From the NCBI GenBank assembly GCA_036674765.1, contig JARVKI010000018.1, positions 248,001-312,000 of the forward strand: a DNA stretch of 64,000 nt, read 5' to 3'. The notes under the pieces are model-generated. The model was not told the DNA's origin, made no database searches, and saw nothing but the letters and a program-made list of their open reading frames with translations. Each line of letters opens with the position of its first letter. Within the stretch, counting starts at the first letter, position 1. The stretch comes from Seiridium cupressi (lineage: Eukaryota; Ascomycota; Sordariomycetes; Amphisphaeriales; Sporocadaceae). Positions 22,801 through 34,904 of this stretch are shown piece after piece. The position numbers and the translations under genes were made by a program.

Positions 22801-24172
22801 TCTTCATCCTCGATTCCTCGAAGGGTGCGCTCGAATCGCAGATCCTTGACGTTGTGGAGGAAATTCGAGCAGGCTGCCTGCACAGTGTTGTGGTCATCGA
22901 TGGCCAAACTCTAGGAGTAGTTGAGCAATCGCCGGTCCTGAAGACGCTCTTCTACACCCTCATCCCAACCATCGACTCGGTGATCTGCTGCCGCGCGTCT
23001 CCAGCACAAAAAGCTGCAATAGTTAAGGGTATTCGCAGCCGTCTCCCGAATGCGCTTACCCTCGCCATTGGCGATGGTGCCAATGATTTGGCCATGATTT
23101 CTGCTTCCCACGTCGGTGTCGGTATTTCCGGTAAAGAAGGTCTGCAGGCCGCCCGTGTTGCCGATTACGCTATTGCGCAATTTCGCTTCCTGCAGCGACT
23201 GCTACTAGTTCATGGCAGATGGAACTACGTCCGCACAGCCAAGTTCGTGCTCGCAACGTTTTGGAAAGAGATGTTCTTTTACCTGCCAACGGCTCTGTAC
23301 CAACGGTATAACGGTTACACCGGTACCTCGCTCTACGAGAGCGCCAGTTTGACCGTCTTCAACACACTCTTCACCTCGCTAGCCGTCATTATTCCCGGTA
23401 TCTGGGAACAGGATCTTAGTGCACAAACACTTCTAGCGGTGCCAGAGCTGTATGTGTACGGGCAGCGCAACAGGGGTCTTAATGTGGCAAAATACCTTGC
23501 TTGGATGATCGCTGCTGCAAGTGAGGGCGTCGGCGTCTGGTTCATTGTATGGGCTGGGTACGGCGGTGTGCTAGGCATGGTCAAAGATGAAAACTTGTAT
23601 CCGTTGGGAGAGCTGGCCTTTACGATTGGCGTCTTGTGGATCAACTACAAGCTTTTGTGAGTAACCCTCTTGTTCGACGCACAGTGTGTAACTAATTGGC
23701 ATGCAGCATCATCGAGACGCACAATAAATCCGCAATTGTCCTCGTTGGCTTCACTATTACCATCATTGGTTGGTGGTTGTGGAACGTCATTCTGGCGGCT
23801 GTTTATAATCCAGGCGTCAACACATACGCAGTGCGTAATGGCTTCACAAAAACCTTTGGGGCTGATGCACTGTGGTGGCTGACTCTCATCATCGCCATGG
23901 CCATTCTGATATGCCTGGAGCTCGGGTTTAAAGCTATCAAACGAAATCTAATCGTGGGTGGTCTATGGCAGTGGCCGCCGTGGCAGAAGAGAGCGGTAGG
24001 CGAATCTGCGGAAGACTGGCACTTGGAGCTTTGGCAAGAGCTAGAGCAGGATCCTCTCATGAAAGAGAAGTTGAGGCAAATCAACGAAGTTGAACGCGAC
24101 GAGGAAGATGTGGCTACACTTGGGGAATGTACACGAGAGCTGGATGACATCGACAGCGAAAGGATTTTTTAA
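19860..24172 (+). CDS. P4-type phospholipid flippase ATPase, Dnf3-like
   Basis: Two exons (19860-23656 and 23707-24172) give 1420 residues. Landmarks in order: FLPKQLIFQFTRLANFYFL near membrane span 1; STTGSYTTILPL with GYDDYKRHRLDKLEN, typical of the Dnf3 branch; the actuator motif DGET at about 274; membrane span 4 with PLALYVSLEIVKL; the phosphorylation site DKTGT with Asp491; the nucleotide-binding KGAD; and the hinge GDGAND near 1072. The enzyme should move phospholipids to the cytosolic leaflet of Golgi or plasma membrane, usually with a Cdc50-type partner not encoded here. An insert of about 200 residues after the DKTGT region and the serine/arginine-rich part near 770-830 look disordered. 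A start at 19875 (ACAATGG context) is equally likely. Confidence 0.93.
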
Positions 24173-25045
24173 TCTTGAACTTATATAGACGCACTGTACG
24201 TGCAAGCATCAGGCTGGCGTTTGCAAATACCCCTGAATTGGCTCTGCTCCTAGTATAGACGGGGCATGGAGGAAATCGTTTTGGTTCAAATCCTTTTGGA
24301 TACCTAGACTACGTCAGTACATATGTTTCATACCGGTATATAAGCTAATAATTACAAATATCAATCAAAACTGACTACATCGATATAGACTGACTGGAAG
24401 TAAACAATGAATTAGATTATCTCGTTGGCGAAGTTCAGATGATGTATTTGAAACTTTCAAGGCCCTCGATTTTGTTCCGGCCCGCGTCTGACTGATACTC
24501 TGCGAATTGGGAGTGGCAAGAGTTAAAAACCAGTTTTGGTTCTGCAACCGTGAATTTGCACCAGTGCAGCCGATGAAAGTAGTGACCACTACAGAGTTCT
24601 AACACGGTTAACCGAACTGAGTATGCCGATGAGGCTTAATATTCGCCGTGGGCCAATCATTAACCTCGTAGCACTTTACTTGGAGTATTGAAATTTGGAG
24701 AAACCCAACAAGTTCCAAGTTTCTGATGCAGTTGTTTGAAGCTCTACTTGGGCCACAGAAGCACAGATAAATAATTAATCACTCACCAATTCTCAACACA
24801 GTTTTCTGGCTGGGGCAATAGAAACTCTCGATCTTCCATTATAGAAACACATGGTAGACCCACTTCTCAGCATATTATCCGTAACTGAGATCGCGCAATT
24901 CAAGAGTACCTAGGTATTCACTGAAGTGCCTTTTTCGGCCGACTTCGCCGGTAGTCGGTATGTATTGGACAAACTGACACCAGATCCTAGCTGCCAATAC
25001 TCGCAGGAAGAAATATAACCAATAAAGACGACAACCCACGACGTT
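24173..25045. other. Intergenic, no gene recognised
   Basis: About 870 nt between the flippase gene and the alkylsulfatase pseudogene. Only short frames are present. A B-box-like GGTTCAAATCC near 24283-24293 has no cloverleaf around it. Confidence 0.45.
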
Positions 25046-26234
25046 GTTTGGACCCTTGCAAGAAGACAGGAGAAACTTCGAGGATGCAGAACGCGGATTC
25101 ATAGCAGCTTTGTCTCCGGGTATCATCAAAAATGTCAACGGGAAAACTGTCTGGAATATGGACGAATACTCGTTACTCCAAGACGAGTGCCCGGCCACAG
25201 CTAACACCACCTATGGAGACAGGGGCAGTAGAATGCCAAATAGGGACTATATGAGATCATCCCTGGTATCTATCAGGTTAGAACCTTTGATTTGTTCAAT
25301 GTGACCATCGTGGAGGCCGACGGGAATCATTATTATTGATCCACTGACATCATGCGAGCGTGCCGCCGCCGGGTTGGCCATCTGTCAGACACATCGCGGC
25401 CGTGAAAGGCGTATCGGGCATGATTTACTCGCACACCCATGACGATCATTACATGGGTGCGCAAGGCGTTGTGTCGCCGGACCAGGACATGTCTATTCCG
25501 ATCATCACGTCTGAGGGCTTCATCGGAGCAATCATGAGCGAGAATATCCTTGCTGGACCGGCTCACCTCTGGCAAATCCTGAAGCAGAGGAGGGTAAAAG
25601 GTATGTCGAATGCATAGGTGACTCGGACGCACTTTGCGACAAAGCCGAAGACTTCATAAGCCGCGGCGACAACAAATTCGCAGCAACATTACCACGTTGT
25701 CGCGGCGAATTCTGAAGATTCAAACCCCGGAGCCAAACTTCTCCTGGCTTCGGCTTACGAAAAGCTCGGATATGGTGCGGAAAACGCCACTAGGCGTAAC
25801 TTTTACCTTACCGGAGTTCAGGAACTGAGAACGGGAAAGAAGGCTGGCATGGTTGCCGGTAGCAGGACATCGCTGGGGCCCAACTTAACGATCGATCAGC
25901 ATTTTGATGTTATGTCGGTGCAGCCGGATGGCGAGAGAGCATCCGAGACATCTTTTGGCATCGACTTCGATGTCATGGATGTTAAGCAGAAGTGAAGTTT
26001 GATCTTGAGCGACGGTGTGCTGACATGGCAATTGATCTCTTCCCAATGTCATGCACATAGCCCGGAGAGAAGCGATTCGGGTTTGGTGTTAACCATGGGA
26101 AACTACTGGAAGGCTTACGCGGTAAGGGTCTGGATGCCGTCGAGAAGGAAGGGAACGTCGACGTGTAGTACCAACTGCTTGACTTCATCATAGCAGTGAC
26201 CCGGGACTCATACAGAGGTCCGAGTCAGCTATGA
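25046..26234 (+). pseudogene. Alkyl/aryl-sulfatase (Bds1-like, metallo-beta-lactamase fold) pseudogene
   Basis: Several out-of-phase pieces match one after another along a Bds1-type alkylsulfatase. The N-terminal GFIAALSPGIIKNVNGKTVW lies at about 25090-25160. GIIIIDPLTSCERAAAGLA follows near 25320-25378. The metal site GMIYSHTHDDHYMGAQGV is at about 25417-25470. Then come a piece with MSENILAGPA, a tetratricopeptide-like piece AKLLLASAYEKLGYGAEN, and a lipid-transfer-like C-terminal piece with TIDQHFDVMSVQPDGERASE, ended by TGA where a Trp or similar is expected. A large central part is missing and the frame changes at least four times. Active members cleave sulfate esters of alkyl chains such as SDS. 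This copy is dead. It shares orientation with its neighbours but has no obvious partner. Confidence 0.75.
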
Positions 26235-27030
26235 CTTACAGGTGAAAGCCACGTAGAATTTTCAAGGTAAATAAAATTAAACAGATAATGTTTTACCTAT
26301 AATACTAGATGAAATCGGATGGTGCCACTTACTGACCGTCAAACCTGGCTATGAAAAAAAGGAGATACTATATGTCGTCTCATCGCACGGGAATGAATCC
26401 AACAGAAGAGGGGGGCGAGAAGCAACCTGTGACAGCGGACGAGAAGGCTTCTTGCTTAGTATTTTAATCGAGATGAAGACGTAAAATGAATGACCCACGA
26501 TTTTTTTGAGCAATTGAATATGAATGTATTGAGCTTAGCATTCGGCATTGCCTTGATGGAGCGGCACCTAAGCTGGAAGCAAGCCCCTGTAAACTCAGCC
26601 CCTTGCTCCTGCTCTAGGGCGATGCGGATCGTCCGGTCATTGGGCGGTGCCGAGAAGCCGCCAGCTGCGTGCGTGTATTGGCGTCCACGTCCACGTCTGT
26701 GCTTGAGACATCAATGGCTCCTTACAACGCCAAGTCCCATCTCGCGGGGACTTGCAACAGGTTTCAACTGCAGTTGGTGCGATACCTTATTTAGTCTGTC
26801 TTTTCTTGTTCAGTTTTGTTGCAAATTCAACTGGTAAATAGACCGGCGAAGCCATTATACGCTGTCGTATCATCAGTCATAGCCGTCCTTCGACCCGCAC
26901 CTGCCATTCCTTGCTTAATGTCATTGTAATCACCTCTCGTTTCGTTGCCGGAGCTCCTCTCGACGTCCTACACCCGTATCCAGCTCGTCACGTCGCTTCA
27001 AATGTTGCGCCTCACTGTGCGACCGTAACA
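26235..27030. promoter_or_regulatory. Upstream region of the M28 peptidase gene
   Basis: About 800 nt with no recognised gene. The proximal part should hold the promoter and 5' leader of the peptidase gene; the peptidase frame itself is open from 26911 but has no ATG before 27031. Confidence 0.45.
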
Positions 27031-29798
27031 ATGCCTTCCGAAAAGTCTCACTATATCCCTGCACCGCCGATACCTTCGTATGACGAGGCCGTCCAGGGCT
27101 CGTCATCCCGAAACGACTGGCGACCACCGCCATCGCCCATCGACGACAGACCCGCGTCCGAGACGGAAGCGCAGTCGCTGCTCACCTCCTCGCGGCCAGG
27201 TGGGAATGATCGGAGGCTGCCGGCTGGCTATCGTCCGCCCCATGTCGAGACCGACGACGAAGACTCGGAATGGAGTCTAGCCAGCGATGATGAGGACGAC
27301 TCAGAAGACGCGCGGGTGCGTCGGGACATGCAGGAGTTGGAAGTAGAGGACCCCCTAAATGGCTCAAGCTCACGCCAAAACTCGCTGTGGCGGAAGCGAA
27401 TCGCCGCCCTATCCCTCCCACAATGGAAATGGAGATGGCGTATCCCACGACTGACAGTCCGACTCCCGCGCGCCAGCGACAGCGCAAATGCTCCTTCGGC
27501 AGACGACGAACGTGGAAGCTCTGAAACCTCAGTGCGATCCTGGTGGCACAACAACATTAAACTCGATAACTCTGCAGCTCTGCTGCTAGTCGGAAGGCTG
27601 CTGGCCCTATTTCTGGTCCTGGGCTTCTTATACCTTGTCTTCGTCAGTGATCTCTTCACGAATATGTCACGGCGAATCGGCGGCCAGATGTTCGACCCAG
27701 AAAGCGTGCGTCTACATGTGCAGAACAGTATCGACCCTCGGCGTATGCGTGAGACCCTCAAGCATGTTACCAGCTACGCACACATTGCCGGTACGGAGGG
27801 AGACTACGCTTTGGCAGAAGATGTACGGAATGCGTTCCTAAAGAGTGGGCTGGAAGAGGTCCAGGTGGACGAATACTACGTATACCTGAACTACCCCAAG
27901 GAGGGCGGACGGGCTGTTGAGATTATGTCGGAAGATGGATCGAAGGCAGTATGGAGCGCCAAGATAGAAGAGGAGGGTGCTGCGCAGGACTCTCCGGGGA
28001 AACAGACCATGGTGTTTCATGGTCATTCAAAGGCCGGCGACGTCAGAGGACCTCTGATTTATGCCAATTATGGAAGCAGGGAAGACTTCAAGCGACTGGA
28101 GGATAGCGGTATCAATATGAAAGGTGCGATCGCCTTGGTACGTTACTATGGCACGCAGGGAGACAGAGCACTCAAAATCAAAGCGGCCGAACTGGCAGGG
28201 TTTGCTGGCTGCATTATTTACAGTGATCCGGCGGATGACGGATTTTTACTCGGGCAGGTTGCACCAAATGGGCGCTACATGCCTGCTGATGGCGTGCAGC
28301 GAGGTGGCGTCAGTCTGATGAGTTGGGTCGTAGGCGACGTCTTGACACCCGGATGGGCAAGTAAAAAGGGGCAGCCTCGCGAAAAGACCACCCAAACGAA
28401 AGGCCTAGTGCAAATCCCGAGTATTCCCTTGTCCTGGCGTGACGCGCAGAAACTCCTTCAAGCTATCGAAGGCTTCGGCGATCCTTTGCCTGATGAGTGG
28501 CGAGGGGGTGTGCCCGATGTCGAATGGTGGAGTGGTAATTCGTCGTCTCCAATTGTTCGTCTCAAGAACGAGCAGGACGAAGAAGAGCAGCAACCTATTT
28601 GGAACATCTACGGCAAAATCGCTGGCATCGAGCAGACTGAGAAAGCCATCATCATCGGAAACCACCGCGATGCTTGGAATTGGGGCGCAACCGATCCAGG
28701 CTCGGGAACAGCGGTTATGTTGGAAGTCGCCCGGGTCTTCGGCGATCTTGTCGCCAGAGGCTGGCGCCCCTTGCGAAGCATCGTATTCATGAGTTGGGAT
28801 GCAGAGGAGTACAACCTGATTGGAAGCACGGAGTTTGTTGAGAACAACCTCGAGTATCTTCGTGCTGATGCTTTCGCATACCTCAATATTGACACAGCTA
28901 TCAGTGGTGGCGAGTTCCGCGCTGCTGCGTCTCCCGTCTTCAACAAGATCTTGTATACTATATTGGATCGTGTGCATGATCCAATCCAGAATGCATCGCT
29001 CCGGACATTATGGGACGCACGTGGAGGAGAGCTAGACGGCCTTGGGGCGGGTAGTGACTATGTCGCGTTCCAAGACATTGCCGGGACAAGCTCGATTGAC
29101 ATCCGCTTCGACGGCCCGCCGTTTCCATACCATTCGAACTACGACAATTTCGATTGGATGTCCCGAGTGGGCGATCCCGACTTCACCTATCATGGTCTCT
29201 TGGGTCAAGTCCTTGGTCTGCTTATCCTTGAACTCGCTGATCGACCAGTCCTCCCCTTTGACCTTGATGCATATGCACTCGCTCTTGGACGCTATCTCGG
29301 GGATCTCTGGAAATGGAGCGAGGACAATGGGGCAAATAGGGACGACAAGACCAAGCTCGATCTCAACGCAGTCAAGGACGCAATCAAGGAGGTAGAAGCT
29401 GCGGTAGCCAAGTTTGGCGTATGGGAATCTGAATGGGAACAGGCCGTTACGGGCTCGAATGGCTGGGAACCCGCCGGTCTTGGAAAGCAAAGGTGCGAGT
29501 ACAATTCGAGAATGGCGGCCTTTGATACTGGGCTCTTAGATACTGAATATGGTGGTGGTGTAAGTAAAAGCATCTGTGGTGACCTTTCCGTTCAACTACT
29601 AATCACGTTTACTAGATCCCAAATCGGACTCAATTCGTCCACACAGTCTTCGGTCCACAGCTGTGGTCGGGCTACGACGAAGCGTATTTCCCCGCGATCC
29701 GGGATGCAGTTGATGTCCGCGATTACGCGTTGGCTCAATCTATTGCCGACAAGACAGCGAAAATCATTTCGGCGGCCGCGAACGCGTTGATAGAGTAA
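27031..29798 (+). CDS. PSMA/transferrin-receptor-like M28 peptidase (Tre1/Tre2/Vps70 type), single-pass membrane protein
   Basis: Two exons (27031-29559, 29616-29798) give 903 residues. Order: a cytosolic acidic, serine-rich N-terminus of about 180 residues with PIPSYDEAV; one membrane span at about 180-208; a PA domain around 330-500; the M28 peptidase domain at about 530-760; and a transferrin-receptor-like dimerisation domain to the end. The zinc and catalytic residues of glutamate carboxypeptidase II are all present and spaced as in it: His545, Asp555, Glu592 (base), Glu593, Asp621 and His701. So unlike the human transferrin receptor it should be a working peptidase. Yeast relatives Tre1/Tre2 help sort metal transporters with the ligase Rsp5; whether this protein does so is inference, since the N-terminal motif is not an exact PPxY. 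Confidence 0.9.
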
Positions 29799-30352
29799 GG
29801 TTGCTTTATGATATTTCGCTCATTGGATTTCTTTTGTTTATATCAGAGGTTCACACCCTCATGGAAATGCATCGCTCGGCGTTGGTGGTCAGTTGGCAGG
29901 ACTGGATCGGATCCCGCCTGGCTTCTACATATTGCTTTCTTCTCGAGTTGTGCACGAAAAGCGGAAGCAAGTTTTACTTGTATAGCGATAGTGACGCGTG
30001 TATAAAGACTTTACAATCTCGACTAGTGACTCTTGCTTGTTGCGCGCCCGGATGGCAAAATGGCCAGTGGTGTACCCAGGAGAAGCTGATACTTACAGCA
30101 TACAGTTGGAAGTTCAATGTACAACCAGGATGCAGCCAACGAACCACGATGCCTCTGCGATCATTCCAGGATCGAAACAAATTGTTGAGTGTGGCACTGT
30201 CGTCTCATTTCGAATTTCACTCACGAGACTCCACACACGACTTCGGATTACTCTGGAACCGACACCTACGAACCTCACATAGCACTGAGTTGGTATGCAA
30301 TCACATTGGTATTTCCTTTACCGTCACCTCTATTGCTCAACCTCATCCCTGT
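29799..30352. other. Intergenic between convergent genes
   Basis: About 550 nt between the 3' ends of the peptidase and the tail-anchored-like gene. A 237-codon plus-strand frame begins here but runs antisense into the next gene, starts without a good ATG and resembles no family. Confidence 0.5.
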
Positions 30353-31192
30353 CTAATCATCAGAGTCGCCCTCTTTGAAATTCTCATAGAGAACCTCCAA
30401 TCCCCATATAACCCAAATGATCACCGGCAAGCCAAATTTGACCACGAACAAATGCCGTCGCAAATACGAATAAGCTACTCCCCATGCTCCAAATTCGTCC
30501 CGAGGTGCAGCTGAAGTTGTAGATTTTCTCGCCCACCCAGGCGCAAGCTTAGCCGGGGACTCCGACCTCTTCACAAACTCGTGCTCCCGTTTAAAGTCCC
30601 GCCGCCAACGCTGGTCCACCACAAGCGGCCCGGCGTCCAAGTCCTTCTCCGCCTCGGTTTTCTTCTTGCGCAGCGCCTCCTCGGTCGTCGTCAGCGACGC
30701 GGGCCGAGGCGGCTGGTCCTTGTCGCGCACCGTCTCCCAATTGTTCTCGCGCTTCCACTCCTCCCACTGGTCCAGGGCGGGCAGGGGCTCGGCACTTTTC
30801 TGCGCGATGCGCCGCGCGCGCTCCTCGGACCGCTCGCGCACACGGGCGAGGAGCTTGTGGAAGCGGCGGCGGTCCGTGTCCTTTGGCTTGAGCTCGTCGG
30901 GCCCGACGAACGGGTCCGGCGACGGGATGTAGTCCCTTGCTATGCGCAGGGGCGAGAGCGGTGGCGAGGGTGCGAAGTCCGTGTTCGTCTCGGCGGAGAG
31001 GTTCGTGGGCGGCGCAAAGGGCGGTCCGTCTGGACGATTCCGGGAGCGTCCGCGCTGTTGGCCATCTGCGGCGCCATCGGTTGCTGAGGCCGCCATTGGC
31101 GTGTCCGTGGTCGTGCCTGTATCTGTGTATGCCGTTACAGGTGCCATTGTTGCTGGAAAGGAGCCCAGCACACGCTTGATACCATCGAACAT
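30353..31192 (-). CDS. Hypothetical protein with C-terminal membrane segment
   Basis: Single exon of 279 residues from the ATG at 31192 (context ATCATGT with A at -3). The frame extends nine codons upstream but only from a TTG. The protein is hydrophilic, with a Thr/Ala-rich start, a proline-rich part (APSPPLSPLR), a strongly basic helical middle (DRRRFHKLLARVRERSEERA), and one hydrophobic segment near residues 250-270 (VVKFGLPVIIWVIWGLEVLY) followed by a short acidic tail. This suggests a tail-anchored membrane protein. I do not recognise a named family. The high G+C of the gene and its codon choice support it as real. Confidence 0.7.
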   Translation of the reverse strand: MFDGIKRVLGSFPATMAPVTAYTDTGTTTDTPMAASATDGAADGQQRGRSRNRPDGPPFAPPTNLSAETNTDFAPSPPLSPLRIARDYIPSPDPFVGPDELKPKDTDRRRFHKLLARVRERSEERARRIAQKSAEPLPALDQWEEWKRENNWETVRDKDQPPRPASLTTTEEALRKKKTEAEKDLDAGPLVVDQRWRRDFKREHEFVKRSESPAKLAPGWARKSTTSAAPRDEFGAWGVAYSYLRRHLFVVKFGLPVIIWVIWGLEVLYENFKEGDSDD

Positions 31193-32087
31193 GATGGCCC
31201 CTCTGAAGCGTTCAAACAAGCTTCTGTTGGAGTGTTGATAGCAACGTAATTATTTGCTGAAGCATCGAGAATCGACACGAATGGCTCCAGAGGACAGGAT
31301 GATACTTCCCAAGGCGGCCGGCAGAGCGCGAGAGGAGACACTGATGACCAGGCGATTCCATTGTTCATCTTCCTTTGTCACAAGCGCCCAGACCTTGATA
31401 CATAATATGGTTCATGTCGCTCCTGCTTGCGGATGGTCAAAGGAGCTCAGGCTCGAACAAAGGAAACCCAACACATCCATCGATTCAAGGGTGATCGAAA
31501 ACATGCATTGTAAGACATGCTAGAGAGTGAATGGAACTATTGAAATATGACTGCCCTCTAGTACTGATCAAAATCAAATTAGTAATTTGAAGATCGTATG
31601 GAGGATCGTATGTAGGACTCACACTGGGATAAAATCTTGATCATGTTCATGAAGTCCCACAGCACGTATTTAAGCCTCTCAACAACATCAGGTGGCATGC
31701 AGATAAGTGTGGCAGATCCTTGAGCGCAATGTGGAGGCTGTAATGCGGGCAGTATTTGATCTGCCCTAATGGTGAGCAGTGTTCCATCCCCACACGAATG
31801 TACAACACCATTGGCATTTCGTGGTCAAACTTATGGGATGAACCATCTTGTGATCAACTCTTTGACGCCTTACTTCTTAACATTATGTACAATTAGCTAC
31901 CCTCTACGCCCACAGTAGATCGGGCCACTTTCGGCGGCATTCGGCCACGGTACTCCAGATCAGTAAGAGTCGGCCTGCTCCTCATTTTACCACACTGAAA
32001 TTAGGAGACAGTGGCTCTGTACAGCCACCCCTGAACTCAACGCACGCCAAGCCGACTGGCTTCACCCAAAGCTCATCCTCGATCCGC
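31193..32087. other. Intergenic, no gene recognised
   Basis: About 900 nt holding the promoter of the tail-anchored-like gene and the 3' end of VPS35. Short frames show no domain. Confidence 0.5.
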
Positions 32088-34904
32088 TCACTTCTGCGGA
32101 TACAATACAACGCCTTCCCAACCTCTACTGGCAATGTTCTCTAACGTCTGTTTAAAGTGCTTCTTGCTGCTTTCCACGCTGGCCGAGTCTTGCTGATTTG
32201 TGCTTAGATTTGAGTGGATGAGCTCAATAAGACCATTGAGGTATTTTGTTGTAACCTATTAAACCTGTTAACTCATGTCCATTCGCAAAACCCTTGGCTT
32301 TTCGGGCTACGGGACCAGGGACTAGACTTACCGACTCGTTTTGCTGCTCGAAGTAATACGCGTAACGATCTAGAATCTCAACAAACAGCTCGATTGACGT
32401 GGCTTGCTCCATACAGCTATCGGCCACGCGTAGGGCTCTCTGCAAACATTCAAGGACCCGCTTACCATCGCGGTAAAGTCCCTCTTCCGACTCTTCAGCT
32501 GCTGCAATAGGGGTTGCCCACCAAAGGTGGCTTGCGAGATAGACCGCACGGCACTGGTCAGGCTTGCGCAAAAGTTTGCTACCATGCAGAGCGCACTTTG
32601 TGATGAGCGTGTCGTAGTTCTCTCTGCCGAAGTTACGGGTCTGGTGAAGAGCACTGGCAACCACGCATACTGCTTGGAATTGAGCCTTGGAGTCGCTGAT
32701 AGCTTCTTCGTAAACTGTGAAAGCTTGCGCAAAGAACTCATACGCCACCTCTTCAAATCCCGTCATATCAGCAGTCTGTCCACATGCGGTGAAAAGCCGT
32801 AGGGCCAACTCGGCCGTGCCAGAGCCATTGACACGAGCGTAAAGTCCTGATATGGCCGAATGCATGAACTTGAAAAGGGTCGAGGATTGTGTCTCCCAGT
32901 TATCGTCGTAGTGTTCGCGAGCCTTGAAACGTCTAGCGAGCTTCATGCCAGCAGTAATGATTGGCGGTGTTGTTGTCCGAATGCGATCGGCGCCTTCGCC
33001 ATAGGCTTTACGAATCATCTGGAGTAGCTTGAACTGGGTGTCATTGTTATCGCTGTGCACGAGGTGGACGAGTCGTGCCAGCCAGCCCTGCTCTTCAATT
33101 GTTTCGTCCGTCTCCATGGCTCGTCTTTGAGGGCCACCGGGATAACCGGCAGGAGGCTGCGAGCCCTCCTTAATGAGGACTTTGAGAACCTCGAGAACAT
33201 TTTCCAACTGCGTTGGTGTAGATATTAATGTGTGTTCTCGAAGTAGCGTCCGAGCAACCTCGCCAGCTACTGCTCTTCGAGTTGGATATGTTTGGGACTG
33301 GAAAAGTGTTACGTAGGTAGGAAGTGATAACGCTGTGAAGATCGAGACGTATCGTTTGAGAGGTGCTTGCAGGAGAGCCAACAAGCTTTGCTGGGCAGGC
33401 GGCGAATGTAGATCTGCGCTGTTGGCATGTTCCCGTACTTTTCTGTTGGCATAGTCGAGAATCTGATCCACATAGTCCAATCGATTGGGATAGATATTCA
33501 ACGCCAAATTTGCGAGCGAACCCAACAAAGCGATGGTATCCTGGATAGCGAGATGCTGTACAGCAACCAGGTTGTTGACCTGTTCAAAGAATATTTCGTA
33601 GAGCTTGACATCTTTCGGTATGCCGCGTTCCTTCTTGGATGGCTGCTCCGGTTGTTCGCCATCCACATCGACCGCGGTAGCCTCTGTGTCTGCGACTGAG
33701 GGTGCCGTCTCGGTGGCTGACTCAGCGCTTTCTTCTGCAGGTGCCTCCGAGGCGTCGCCATTCGTGTGCTCGTCTCCGTTGGCACTTTCCGAAGATTCCG
33801 CAGGTTGTGGCTTGGTCTCTTGTTGCTCTTTTCCTAATCGAACCTTTTCTAGTAGTTCGGCCAGAGCATCTTCCTCCAGTTTGCCCCGATCATCGCTCTG
33901 CTCTACTTGCGACTCGCGCTCCGCATACGCGGAGAGACGGTCCATCAGGCCAATCACGATTGCCTTGACATTGACGTGGGGGTTGAGCCTAGACACCGCT
34001 GCAAGGAATTGGTCTAAAGTATGGAGATGAAACTCGTCAGGGAACACCTGAGTGATGATTTCTAGCAGATACTCTTGAGCAAGCACATCCCGGCATTGCA
34101 CGACTTGCTCGAGCAGTGGTGCCAGAATTCCGTTGCTATACGTCTCCAAGTCCACCAATTGGCTCAATCGCACAATGTTGCTGCCAACCAGCAGTTGAAG
34201 TTCTCTTCGCTCGCGCGTTCGTTGCTCTCGGTCTCTCGAATGGCCCTGGTGCTGCAGTCGTACCCATAGCTTGTTCATCTCAACAAAGTTGGTGAGGACA
34301 AAGTTGATGGAGTCTTGAAGGTTCCCTTCTGGTCCGTCGCCCTCGCCGGTGGGGAGAAAGTCTCTTGCCTGGCCGGAGAGATAGTATCGCAGAAACAGTC
34401 CTCGGATTGGATGTTGGACACCTCGGCTCATATCCATCATATCCTTCATGAGTTCCTTCACAGGTGCCTCGGGTATAGACATGTACGCAGTGCCAACCGT
34501 GATCATGAGGTACATGCGGGGGATAATATTCCCAGCATATTGGACAAGTTCGTACAGGTCGGCTAGGTGGTTCTGCGGATGGATCTCTCGAAGATGGACG
34601 GACAGGTATCGCAAGGCATCGAAGACGGACATGTATAGCTCGTAGTACTGCTTCGGTCCCAGGCTGCTCGTTCGAAGCTCTGATACAAGCGTGGAGCTAC
34701 AGCACAGGCATTAGCACAATTCCCCCGTACCGCTCCCTGGACCGCGGGCAGTGGGATGTGTACATACCAGCATTTAAGTGCATCCATGAGCTTTCCCGGC
34801 GTGTCCAAACATTTCCGCATAAGAGCCGTCTGCTGGCGCGCCGCTATCAGGGCATCCTCGAGCAATCGCGCCTGGTCCTCAGACGGAGCGGGTGCAGCTG
34901 ACAT
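32088..34904 (-). CDS. vps35: Retromer subunit VPS35
   Basis: Three exons (34904-34768, 34696-32332, 32255-32088) join to 889 residues, the usual length for fungal Vps35. The N-terminus has the family signature in the form PRMYLM at 105-110, the VPS26-binding region, followed by GVQHPIRGLFLRYYL. An acidic, low-complexity insert at roughly 280-340 (SSESANGDEHTNGDASEAP) interrupts the helical solenoid. The C-terminal solenoid ends in KYLNGLIELIHSNL and GWEGVVLYPQK. Vps35 is the cargo-binding scaffold of retromer, which returns receptors from endosomes to the Golgi. The C-terminal exon is short but needed, since without it the VPS29-binding end would be cut. Confidence 0.96.

Noticed and set aside
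24283..24293. B-box-like GGTTCAAATCC
   Set aside because: No A box at the right distance and no cloverleaf arms around it.
29801..30514. Plus-strand open frame of 237 codons
   Set aside because: No good ATG start, no family resemblance, and it overlaps the 3' end of the opposite gene.
30581..31087. Plus-strand open frame of 168 codons
   Set aside because: Antisense to the tail-anchored-like gene in G+C-rich DNA; composition (Arg, Leu and Pro) is that of a shadow frame.
33605..34030. Plus-strand frame of 141 codons
   Set aside because: Antisense to the acidic low-complexity part of VPS35; serine-rich composition is a by-product of the Glu/Ala codons opposite.
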